Below, piece after piece: positions 40,001 to 50,500 of a DNA stretch of 64,000 bases (position 1 is the stretch's first letter; the number at the start of each line of letters is the position of its first letter). The translations under genes and the position numbers were made by a program. The notes below the pieces were generated by a model. That model was not told the DNA's origin and searched no databases. It saw only the letters and a program-made list of their open reading frames with translations. Where the stretch lies: positions 1,426,001 through 1,490,000 of the forward strand of contig NW_024881532.1 in NCBI RefSeq assembly GCF_019059575.1, read 5' to 3'. The DNA is from Amphibalanus amphitrite (taxonomy: Eukaryota; Arthropoda; Thecostraca; Balanomorpha; Balanidae).

Positions 40001-42193
40001 CTATCCGCCTGCCAGTGATCCGATCGTCCCTCTCTGACGCCGCCGCCGACCACCCGCAGGTGCTGACCGCCCCTCTGCGGCCCAAGCTGATCACCTCCAC
40101 ACCACGACCGCCAGTCACCTCCACCCCCACGGTGCAGCAGTCCATCATCGTGAACCGGGCCGGCGCGCGGCTGATGATCCCGCGCGCCTCGCTCTACCTG
40201 CCGACCGGCTCGGCGGCCGGCGGCGGCGCGCTCACCTCCACGGCTCCGCTCACCTCCATGATGGTGATCCCGGGCGGCCTGGCGACGGCCACCAACGGCA
40301 CGGCGCTGGTCACCTACCCGGCCGTCAGCTCGGCGGCCAAGGCGCCCATCGCGCACTCGGAGACCGGGCCCGTGACGGCCGCCGTCGACCGGCTGGCCCA
40401 GGAGGTGAGGCCGAAACGAAAACACTTAGCACACAGGCAAAGGTGTTGACTGGTCAATACTATAGTTTAATTTTTGGAGCCGATAATTCAGTTGAACTTC
40501 AGAGTTCAGAGTTTCAATTCCTTTCTATTGATTATTATTGTTTATATTTCTATTGTTCTTTCTATAGTTTGTGCAGCTTTGTACGCATCCTCGCAATAAT
40601 CGATTGGCGAAAAGTATTTGCCGTCTGGGCGGACTTCTTTTCTATTTTCCTTTGGTATTGGTGGTTAGTTACTGTCCAATGTCCTTGCTACTGTTCCCTG
40701 AACCACCATGTCTTGTCGTCTAGCCGAATGCTGTCTCCTGTCTCCTACCGTTCGGTAACGGTCCGCTGGGAAAGGCTCGGTTTTAGCTGACAGCTAAGGT
40801 TTGCCGCGCTCAACTCTTCCTCAATGTATCTTCATTGGTTTCAGCTGACGGCCAAGATGCGAGACGGCGTGGAGCGAATACTCGCCGAGACGGCGACCTC
40901 GGGTAGCACGGCCGCCTCCGTCGCCCGGCTCAAAATGGAGATGGAGCGCATGGAGTGGAGGCACAGGGCCGATTTGGCAGAACAGAAGAGAACCTTAGGT
41001 GGGTGGATGCGCTAATCCGTCAAACAGGACACGGTTTTTTCTTCCCTTTTTCTAGAATGCTCGTCTGAATATGTAATGCGTAGGAAAAAAATCATATTTC
41101 TCATGCTAATTGACCTGAGCTGGTCGGCCAATATGACGTTGCCACGTATCTTAGATGGAAAACAGTGTTCCGTATCACTTCTGGGACGACTCTGCTTGGG
41201 CGGTAACGAGTGTATACGGTAGTGAGATGCATGCTTTCACAATGGAATATGATCTGCGGTAAATCTGCGGAGACCTCTCACCGCAGGATTACGGGAGGGC
41301 AATGGCGCGCTATTGATTACCTTCCCGGTGTACTTATGCTCGTCGTGGTCACGACATTTGTGCTCGTTATGGACACCTACCTGGTGTGTTTGTACTCGCC
41401 GTCACAGCTCAGTGTGTGTGCCGCCCTCAGAGACCCAAATCTCTGAGCTGCGGACGGCGCTGACCAAGGAGCAGAAGAAGTCCGCTGCCAAGCTCAGCTC
41501 GGCGCTGGCCGCCGAGGCAGAGACCTGGGAGCGTCTGCTCGAGAAGCGTATTGCCGAGACCAAGAAGAAACAGTGGTGCGCCAACTGCGGCAAGGAGGCC
41601 ATCTTCTACTGCTGCTGGAACACCTCCTACTGTGATTTCCCCTGCCAGGTGCGGAGGCTTGCCACTCTGTTCGTAACGCTTCATGAGCTAAGTAACGAAA
41701 TATGGCAAGTGCGTTTTTAAATGGTTCTATAGTATATAGTAACATTCGGTCTAGGCTGGGGTCACCACTTACCAGGGGCTCCGCCACGGTTTTGGGATTG
41801 GGGGGGTCCGACCAAAAACACAAAACCTCGCTGGCGGATCCAAGGTGGGCATTTTGGGCTAATTCACCCCCACCCCTACCCCCCACCCCCACCCCCACCC
41901 CACCCCCCTGCAGCTCCCGAAATCGATGAAAAATTGCCGTTTTTTCTAGAGTTCAAAGGAAACTTAACAATTCTATCGGGAGGATTTTGCTTTATGAACC
42001 GAAAAAAAACAAGGTTCAGTTTGCAAGAGGAGTCGAAAACCGAGAAGCGGAGCTCAATGACACCGACATGGCGGCCTCTCAAATCAACGTTCTTAAGGAA
42101 AGGAGGCCGCTGTTGTGCGCTCCAAGGGCGGTGTTAGCCATCAGACAACGCATTAGGCTCTCAGACTAGTATGGTGCTCGAAAGACCGGCTTA

Positions 42194-42225
<32 letters not shown>

Positions 42226-42932
42226 ATCGGGTGATCTCACATGGAAAGAGGGTTCTCAGATCGATTTGAAGCTCTTTTGGGGCGGGTGTTGTGTTTAGGA
42301 GGTGTCCTGCAAGCTGGACCCCTCTCACGAAATTATTGCCAAATTCTAGCATGCTAAGTTAATCCTAGCAATCTTAAACGCATTCATAGTAATAACAAAA
42401 TGGTAGAATAATGACACTCCCATAAATATAGGTCGGCGATTGTTGAGCACTTCGTGTGTCACAACATCTTCGTGTTTCCCTACATTTCTAGATCTTAAAT
42501 TCCTTAGCTTTGCGACCATCAACACATTCTAATTAAATTATTCAACACATTCTGTGAATGATTTAGTCATTCTAACGCAAAACAAGGTTACAGGTATTCG
42601 GAATATTGGGGGGTACTGTACCCCCCACGGGAATTATTGAGGGGGTCCGGACCCCCGCGTACCCCCCTGTGGCGGAGCCCCTGCCACTTACCACACAGTA
42701 CATCACCAGACGATAACATTGTCAAGCATCCTTGGTCCTGGACAGAAGGGGGCTGTAACCGGGACTAATCGTTTTCGTTTTCCGTGGCAGACCGACTGAC
42801 TGCGTCTGTCTGTCTCTCCAACAGGAGGCCCAGTGGCCGAAGCACATGCTCACATGCGCTAACCAGCAGGCGAACAACGCGGCGGCGGCGGACAGCGGCG
42901 GAGACGAGGATGGTCGGGGTCTGTCGGCGTGA
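28090..42932 (+). CDS. ZMYND8: ZMYND8-type chromatin reader, PHD-bromo-PWWP-MYND (13 exons)
   Basis: ZMYND8 (PRKCBP1/RACK7) is a nuclear co-regulator that reads acetylated and methylated histone tails and recruits repressors. Exons are 28090-29550, 29700-29720, 30584-30826, 33195-33375, 34615-34745, 36478-36593, 37510-37603, 38003-38159, 38424-39706, 40060-40404, 40845-40998, 41431-41648 and 42825-42932, all in phase, 1503 aa. The PHD finger spans 502-541 (C502, C505, C514, C517, H522, C525, C538, C541). The bromodomain follows to about 680, with acetyl-lysine Asn N634 in NCILFNG. PWWP has GFPFWPAK at 692-699 and FFGRHDRAWVP. A coiled coil is near 1345-1440. MYND is [20 protein letters not shown] to C1479. 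The invertebrate N-terminus (487 aa) is acidic and repetitive, and residues about 730-1170 are low-complexity A/E/S/T. The frame stays open from the 28066 acceptor to the ATG, so an upstream coding exon is possible. Confidence 0.95.
28177..28527 (+). repeat. 13-copy 27-nt coding repeat (MDSNPxEEx)
   Basis: Thirteen back-to-back nine-codon units encode variants of MDSNPAEEG, from MDAKPAEEN to MDSNPSEEG, with no frame breaks. Each unit starts with ATG GAT and is acidic. It lies in the N-terminal region of the ZMYND8 protein, residues 30-146. Confidence 0.95.
29700..29720 (+). CDS. 21-nt ZMYND8 microexon encoding SAAKRKK
   Basis: TTTTCACAG precedes and GTAAGT follows a 21-base segment that translates, in phase with both neighbours, to SAAKRKK. 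The basic patch sits just before the PHD finger, where vertebrate ZMYND8 also has a lysine-rich stretch. Skipping it would leave the frame intact. Confidence 0.75.
29914..29976 (+). repeat. Compound microsatellite (TGCTG)n-(TCGG)n-(CTCG)n
   Basis: About five TGCTG units run straight into five TCGG and then four CTCG units, in ZMYND8 intron 2. Confidence 0.9.
30827..33194 (+). other. ZMYND8 intron 3 with MITE and CpG-rich block
   Basis: It contains a G run (about 30940-30955), the hAT MITE at 31679-31914, and a GC-rich block (about 32290-32700) without convincing coding frames. A short near-duplicate GGGACATGTAG/GGGCATGTAG lies around 32665-32705. The acceptor used is CCAG at 33191-33194; another CAG at 33152-33154 would break the frame. 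Confidence 0.5.
31679..31914. mobile_element. hAT-type MITE with GGAGTC words
   Basis: A 236-bp element is flanked by a perfect 8-bp target duplication, ATTCAGAT (31671-31678 and 31915-31922). Ends are CAGGACTGCGGAGTCGG and, reverse-complemented, CAGGGCTGCGCAGTGG. The interior consists of GGAGTC/GGAGTCA repeats and the word ACCGAAAATCCATC. There is no coding capacity. A truncated relative is at 7741-7795. Confidence 0.8.
34720..34823 (+). repeat. Duplication of a ZMYND8 exon end and donor
   Basis: The end of exon 5, ACTGGTTCACACTGGCCTGT followed by GTGAGTAGCG, is echoed 67 bases later as ACTGGTTCATTTTGGTCCGT followed by AGTGAGTAGCGG (donor GT at 34813). The frame stays open between the copies. 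Confidence 0.7.
34746..36477 (+). other. ZMYND8 intron 5 with GC-rich block
   Basis: A GC-rich, CpG-dense block at about 35340-35830 contains TGACGTCA overlapping CACGTG (35585-35596). It might be an enhancer or alternative promoter. The open frames there lack family resemblance. The rest is ordinary intron. Confidence 0.4.
41773..42683. mobile_element. hAT-type MITE with CAGGGGCTCCGCCAC ends
   Basis: A 911-bp element in the last ZMYND8 intron has perfect 15-bp inverted ends, CAGGGGCTCCGCCAC, and a perfect 8-bp target duplication, CCACTTAC (41765-41772 and 42684-42691). Inside are G-rich and C-rich runs (for example CCACCCC repeats near 41880-41910 and C then CA runs near 42195-42225). No transposase frame is visible. 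Confidence 0.88.
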
Positions 42933-45183
42933 GCCGGCCTCTGGCCCCGTTACCAGACGGTGTGAGCCGGCTCCTCCGTCAGCGGACGGTGTGAACCGGC
43001 CTCCGCCCTCAAACTGACGCTGTGAACCGACGTGTATGGCGCCGCGAGCCCCCGCCGCGCGCGCCGTCAAATGGCTGTGTCTCCGCGGCGGCTGTGTTCC
43101 GCCCGCTTTCATCATTGTTCATCGTATCGCTGTCGCTTCACCGGGCACTGTGTATTTCGCTGTTCTCTGTTTGTGGGAGAGCTTGCGGACAGAAGTGTCG
43201 AGACTAATGACCTTTTACTGCTCAGGTCGGGCCAACGCCTGTGCTGTGTCTGCACAACTTGGTAACAAGGCCTTTGTTGAAATATATCGTTTATATTATG
43301 CAGTTTTGTTGCGAATGTCTGGAGCAAGTGTGGAAACTCAGTCTGCCGTTAGAATGCAACGGTGCGTGACCCACTGGAGAAAAAATGTGCGTTTCACCAT
43401 ACATCGACAATTGAAAGGTACGAATTAGACTATCGATGACGGATAGGGTCACTGCTGTGGGTAAATATCACTTTCAAGCTTCATAGTATTCCGACTGCGT
43501 CACGGGTAGGCACTTAGCCTCCCGGACTGAGGGAATTCAGTAGGTGTGCAAACGTGACACTTCAGAACTGAGATGACTCGTCGGTGTGGGTCGTTGAACT
43601 GAACCCTTCCCGATGACGCCCCTGCGGCCCGCGCGACCGCTTGGGGTGCTGAACGCCCCTGGTGACTGGAGTGGTGGCTGACGGCCTCCAACGACCTCGC
43701 AGACCGCCCACACCAACACGGCCTCCGCGCCGCTCTGTCTGGGTTCCGGCATTATTATCCCATCCGTGGGCTTATGAGTGCTTGACACGCAGGTCAGTGA
43801 CTGGGTAAAACGGCCGGCAGTTACAAGGTTGGGTCATGGGCGAACGCTGCGAAGACGTTAGGACTCCGACAGGGTGAAGTGAGGTGACGTTTAGATTAGA
43901 CGAGTACAGCTTTACCTACTTCTGGCGTTTGGTGAATATCTCTGCACAAAACTCAGCCCGACCAAACTGCGTGAAATATCTCATCCAATGGGACTCATCT
44001 CCCAATGGGACCTTACGTCCACGCTCTTGGCAAATGCCATCCGATTTTTGAATTTTGAAAAAAGGCACCCTCAAAACGCCTTATTCCTCGAACATGACAT
44101 AACTTCAACAACCCGCTTCGAATCGGGTTGCTGAAGTCCCCCCGGCTCTGGCCCTTCCCGACTTCACGAAATGGCGGTCAAAAGGCGATGTGTCTGGAAA
44201 GTGGGAAAAATGCGTATGCGCCTTCCGCCGTTGGGCCGCAGCTACCTGACCGCAGGTCCTGGCCCTCTAATGCTAAGAGCAGAAATAGCCTCGTAGCCAA
44301 GGCCGTATACAAGGCTCGTAGCTTTTCATAGCCCATCGCTGTTAGTGCAATTTGCACCTGCCCCATTATCGGCATCCAGCTCATAGATCTCTGATCTGAG
44401 CTCATCTTTTGGCTCACAGTCCACCGAGAAGGAAGGAGGCAAGGGCTCCTTCTCCCATGCCCTGTGTTCTCTTCGCCCGGTCCTCTCGCAGTTCAACGGA
44501 CAATCAACCTTCAACCCCTCCCCTCGCACATAACTCCTCCCCTCTCCGGCCGCGTGTCCCCACCCCTCCCCCTCCCTCCCGGCGTCTGGAAGCCGGCGTT
44601 CGTACCGAGCGTACCGCTCCGGAGCGGCCGGCCCGCCCGGAGCGCACACACCTGGCCTCCAGAAACGGGGCCGGCAGACGGGGGTTCGCCAGGTGCAAAT
44701 CATGGCTGATTTCGGGCTCGCCGGCTGGTGAGTGAATAAATGTAATGCTTCCTGTTGCTGAAAGAAAGCATAATTTCCTTGTCATCTGATGTCACTTGAC
44801 AAGTTTTCTGCAGAAAAAATGTCAGAAACTAACAGAATGCTCAGCTCACGACATGGCGAGTTTTTCCAGAGCGGCGCCCGAACCCCCGGATACCCTCCCT
44901 ATTGGTCCCTCCGAGCGCACACCGGTGGACCGGCGGGTAGCCCTTCCGAGATTCAAACTGGTGGCGGTCGCGAGCGTGTCACTGTCCCGCCGGCTTCAAT
45001 TGACGCCGTCCGCGTCCACGCTGGCATAGGCGAGCTCCTCTCCTCAGTTTTAGCTCTCTCGACTCAGTTTTATCTGTTGTGAAGTTCCTCTGAGGTCGCC
45101 GGCGGGTCGAGGCGTCGCCACCCCAAGGTCAGCACCGACCGGCGTCTTTGTGCTGTGAGTGGTGCCACGCCGCCAGCGCACAG
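42933..45183 (+). other. ZMYND8 3'UTR and spacer
   Basis: No supported gene. A canonical AATAAA at 44735-44740 is the first clear poly(A) signal for ZMYND8, giving a 3'UTR of up to 1.8 kb. Confidence 0.4.
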
Positions 45184-45407
45184 GTATGAACGGGCGCCGC
45201 CGGCGGGCGCCGGTCGGCTGCGAGAAGCTGGAGCGGCTCTGTCTGTGCCCCGAGTGCCGCTCGTTCGAGTGGGACGGTCTCGGCTGTGACGACCGTCTGG
45301 TGGTGATCCCGCTGCCGCAGCCGGCCCTGCTGGAGCTCTTCCTGACCGAGGTGGTGGTGGAGGTGGAGCTGGTCGGCGTGGACGGGCCGCGGCGGGACGC
45401 AGACTGA
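45184..45407 (+). CDS. Candidate short ORF/exon, unrecognised
   Basis: An ATG at 45186 opens a 73-codon frame ending TGA at 45405-45407. Codon use is strongly biased to GAG, CTG, GTG, GAC and CGG, like genuine exons here, in an otherwise non-coding spacer. The peptide contains CLCPECRSFEWDGLGCDDR, a possible zinc-knuckle-like CxCxxC. A CAG acceptor-like site (45181-45183) touches the ATG. I do not recognise it. It could be an exon, a retrocopy piece or chance on a GC-rich background. Confidence 0.3.
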
Positions 45408-46735
45408 GCCGCCGACGCCGTCCAGCAGCAGCGTGTGACGGCCCATCTCTGGGTGATGTGCGTCTGGTCCTGGTGATTTCTACACATGACTAGATCCACA
45501 CTCATCCAAAGAGGGCCGTCCTGTCATCGAGGTCGTCTGCTCTTCATCCTGCCGGGCTCGAGTCTCTGCCAGAGGGGAGGCTCCGCCGTAACTGCGTCCG
45601 GTCATGTTCGTGCCGTGAGCGCCGCCGCGTGGTCCAAAGTCGACCGCCGCTGGGCCGGTCTCGGTTTGAAAGGCCGTAGAGCTTGCCTCTGGGTGGTATT
45701 TTGTATTGACCCAATCTAGTCTCCATTTGTGATTCAGTGTTCACTGTGCCAGTTCTGTTCAGTTCAAAGCGTTAGCCCGGCTGAGGAAACTGCAGTCAAG
45801 CAGATGCTCAAGTCGGTGTCCATTTGCTCTAAGCAGCGTTCTCAGTCAGTCTCGTTCGGTGACTGAGCGGTTAGTGATTTTTGTTGTTAAAACGCGTAAA
45901 GCCGGGCGATAGCTGATAGCCTGTTCTGTTCAGATTATTTGACTGTTGCGACCTCAAGTATAAACTTGCGCTGTGATAGGGCACCAATTTTGCCGATGGC
46001 TGTGATAACTGATACTTGTTCATCGCTTATCAATACACCGATCATTCCTTTATATCCAGTTTCTTCTCTGGCGTATGAAGTGGTGAGGGTGAATTGTCCA
46101 AGACTCTGCTCTTGGCTCAACTGGTCTGCCGGTGTCCTATTCGATGGATGCCTGAAAGTAGATATTATTATTAGAGAGGACGCATGCATCACTGAGAGCA
46201 GGATCAGCACGTGCAGAAACTGTAATCTCTGACCGATCGCAGCAACACGATCGTAAATAGCCGAAAGTTTAGAAGCACTGATCCTAATCCAAATAGCTGC
46301 GTTCAAGCTGCCTGAGAACTATTCGCTTTGAGCTGCCTGCGGTCTCTAGTTCACCCCGCGAGGCATGAGCTCCGATGCGCACACCAGAGGGAACGCGTGT
46401 TTGCCATCCCCAACTAGGGATATACATCAGTCTAATAACTTAGATAACTACATATCGATACATATGCGCGATTCGAGCCCGGAGGAGACGCGTCAGTGTG
46501 ATGCCGTCCCCGCAAATACGTGTCAGGACCGCATGGGCGGATAAGCACAAATCTGCATGTGGTGGACAAAAGTCACAAACCAGGCTTGAAATTGCGAACA
46601 GGAGCGCTCTAATAACACACGAGAACACAGGAACAACACCGTTCGTGATTCAGCGACTAGCACTCTGTTACGGTCACGCCAGGTTCCAATATACGGTGCG
46701 AAGGCGCAAAGATGTGATACAAGAACTGAGTGATG

Positions 46736-46741
46736 TTTATT
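46736..46741 (-). terminator. Poly(A) signal candidate for syndecan
   Basis: TTTATT on the plus strand is AATAAA on the minus strand, about 765 bases after the syndecan stop codon. Confidence 0.5.
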
Positions 46742-47503
46742 ACGGATGATTCGGTACAAACTATCTTACAGCGGACGTCAGCCTGGGCGAACGACCCGGA
46801 TCGACCCCGCGAGCCCGCTCGGCCGCCGGCCGAGAGCCACATTAGTAACGATATCTCGTACGCGCGCGCGAGTCTCATAGGAAGTGATATTGTGACGACC
46901 GACGAGCAGAAACAACACAATCGAAAACAACGCATGCCACGATTGACCGCGGAGTCGCATACATCAAACGGTCACCGAAATACACTCGGTGCTTCACGAC
47001 AAAAACAATCAGCTGACCTCTAGGAGGCTGTGGCTGCGGGCCTGGCTGCCGAAGTCGCGGCGGCGCTGCGAAACTAGCGAGCGGCGGGCGCTATGGCACA
47101 GAGAGCGCGCCCAGCCGGCCGCCACAACACCAAGCGAACACAACAGGACAGGAGGGCGACGGCCGCCGACGCCGCGCCGTCCACCTTCACACGCACGGCG
47201 TAAGGCCGTTAAAGCATGTATAAATACCTACTGCGCTGCGCTGCTGCCATCTACATATAGCTGAACTGAACACTGCGTCTGACAGGTGGCGCCACGAGCG
47301 GCGGCAGGGTACACGGGGGCGCCGGCTGTGCGCGCGCGAAGCCGCTAGCTGCATCGAGTAATCTCCCTGCACTCCGTTGCCGTATACTGGTCGTCTCGAC
47401 TCCCGCGATGGTGCCCCAGCTCGGACGCTGCCACGTGCGCGTATTTATATACAGACCCGGCGGAGCGGACGAGCCGCACCCTTGTACACTACGAGCGGCG
47501 CGT

Positions 47504-50500
47504 CTACGCGTAGAACTCCTTGTTGTAGTTTTTGCTGTAAGAGTTGCCAGTGAGTGAGCGCTTGGGCTCCTCCAGCGCGTAAGATCCCTCGTCCTTTTTC
47601 CGCATCCGGTAGACGATGAGCATGACAAGCAGGATGGCGCAGAGCAGGCCGACCACAGCGCCGCCCACCACGGCTGAAACGAGGGGCGGGAAGGTCAGAG
47701 GGACCACGGCTGAAGCAGGGGAGGACGGTCAGAGCAGGCCGACCACGGCGCCGCCGACCACGGCTGAAATATAGGAGGGACGGTCAGAGACGCGGCGACA
47801 GAGTAGCTCCCCACAACGGTTACGCCCATAAACAGCACGGCCACTGTTCGGTGCGGTACAGAGAAGGGGACTGCACCGATAGACTAAAAACGGCCGGCGA
47901 TGAGGCATCGTTCCAGCCGTAGTTGCGTACGTACTTGATGCTGTAAATGAGTCAGGGGATCAAGACATGTCTGTACCCACGGCTAAAACAATGCAAGCCT
48001 GTCTGGAAATAAATTCCGCGTCACAACAGCTCTACAACAGACAGCAGGCTTCTGGGGCTGGATGTTGGGACTTGGCGCTGCGCCCGAGAGGAACAAACAC
48101 GACCCATAAACACCTGTAAACAATAGACAACGCACGGGCCGGGCCAGACTGACAGTCTCCCGTCACACACCAGACAGACAAAACAGTCAGCTGTCGGTCG
48201 GCGAAGCCCACCCCAGGAGCACCGCTTTTTCAGAGAAAAGTCGATGTGAGCCATCCCAGTCGGCAGCCGGCAGTACCACATTGAACAGCGCCTACCAGTC
48301 AATTGAGCTCATACAATTCAAGCCGCATGTCTGTTGTAAGGTCCGCTGAGGATCGACTGGACTCGATTTCACACACATTTTCCTAAACCAACCAGCCCTC
48401 ACCAGAGCCCACACGACACTACACCAGACGACCCCGCAGCTCTGCTCACCTGCCAGAATGCCGGGCTGCGCGAAGAACGACGTCGGCCTGTCGATGGCCT
48501 TGGAGCCCATGCCGTCGGGCATGGCGCCGGCCGGCTGGCCGTTGGCCGTGTTGTCCGGGATGGCGTTCTCACTCTCCACTCCGGCTCCGGCGTGCAGCTC
48601 GACCTCCGGAGCCAGGTCGATGTCGTTGTCCATCTCCGGCTGCTCCGGCTCCGGGCGGGGCTGGGGAGGGAGGGGTACGTCAGAGGGGGGCTATCAGGGG
48701 AAGTGGGCATGCCAGGGAGACTATCGGAGAGCGAGGCAGATCAGGGGGACTATCAGTGAGAGGGGCACAGCAGGGAGGGTTATTAGAGTGAGCAGTACAT
48801 GTTAACAAATCAAGGTCAGACAGATACACATCAGGTGATAACGAGGAGGATGACATAGCTAAGTTGGCATCGAACAAAAACATGACGATAAGAAAAGGAG
48901 ATGGAAGCCATACATAAGCGCAATTGATTCAGTTACCTATCAGCATGTAATCACACGTTCAGTGAAGCCCTGCAACAGCGCCCCGTATAGGCCAGCGCAT
49001 ACACCGTCCGCGGTCACATCGCGCCGGGTCACCACTACCGCCCACACGGCGCCGGGGCGGAGGCGACGCTCCGGCCCGCCGGCCGGCTGTGGTGCCGCGC
49101 CAGCCATTAACCGGAGCATCCGTCCGCCGAGCCGTGCGATATGGGTCGCTCGAGGTCACCCAGTAGCCACTCCGGGCCAGTATCACAGCCCGGGAGCGGC
49201 CACACGACGCTCGGGTAGCTGGGCGATCACGCGTCGCCGGCATGAAACGACCCATCAAGTATCAGAGCAGGCGTGGCGACCGCGCGTCTGCCAGACCATC
49301 CACCGGGTACACACAGGCGGCTGGAAATGATACCGACCGAGAAGGCAGATGGGGCCGGGGGCATACTGGGATAGAGGGCCGACTAACAGGAACAGTAGCT
49401 ATACGCCTCGGTGAAAGAGATAAACACGTCGAGTAGGAAATACAAGTACTGTTATGCACTTCCAGGTCACAAGTCACAACTCTAAGCATAATCTGGTATG
49501 CTTGCTGAGTGATGACGTTTTCCACGGTTCATATACTCGAGCTTCCTGTACCACAATCTAGCACTGTTGCCATGGAGTCATTGTTGTCATTGTTGTTATT
49601 ACTAACCAATATTTTTGCTGCATCACAACATTACAGAATGTTCAAAACAGTCCCTTCCTACACCATGCTCCGGCAGAAACATCAGTCCAAACCAGTGGAG
49701 AGCAATCAAGCCCATGAATGAATCAGTTCCTCATCGCTCTGGGCCGTCCGGGCGACGGCTGGCCGCTCAATAACACATGCAGGCGGTTAAATCTGCATCG
49801 GGAGGGCAGCGCGGGCCGGCCCGTCACTCCCGTGAGCCGGCATAAGCCAGTAGCCGCCACGTGAAGCTCCGCCACTCTCAAATGTCAGCGCATGTAAATC
49901 GTGGCTCACTCGGCGGCAGTTTACTGCCGACCCGACGGACCCGACGGCTGGCCGGGAACGAGACTACCCAGACGGATCCACACGGATAGCGCAGAGCTTT
50001 CTGCATCTGCACCTGGACTGCGAAAAAGAAAACATTGCACTACCGGCACGATAAAGATACGGACAGTCGCCACCGAAAACTCGTGATCAGCTGAGTCCAA
50101 GCCTTTGGCACCAGACTGTTATCTTCTACCCCCCCCCCCCCCCCCTACATTGATGCTCCAGTGAACACGTTTGCTCGGTGCCAATTTGTGCATTGACGCC
50201 TGCCGGGCCGGACGTCGCACGAGACCATTAGCACGGTGACGCTGGGACTTCACGGCATTCGGCTCGGGCGGTCTTATGACGTCATTGTGACGTCACTAGC
50301 AGTCTGTTCACTGGGCAGCACGCCACGGCGGTCTGCGTTTGATGTGCCGCGAGACACGGGGCTCCCCGGGTCGTCCCTGACGGCAGGAGTCGGCACCGCC
50401 GCGGCGGAGAAAGGATGTGGGGTGGGCGGCCGCGACAGTGAGCTCAGCTGCTGGTAGCACCCCTGGGTAACGGCTATGGAGGCTACAAGAGGTCACTGTG

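Noticed and set aside
41880..42230. C-rich and CA-rich runs taken as a possible CRISPR-like or satellite array
   Set aside because: They are simple sequence inside the hAT MITE, without unit/spacer structure.
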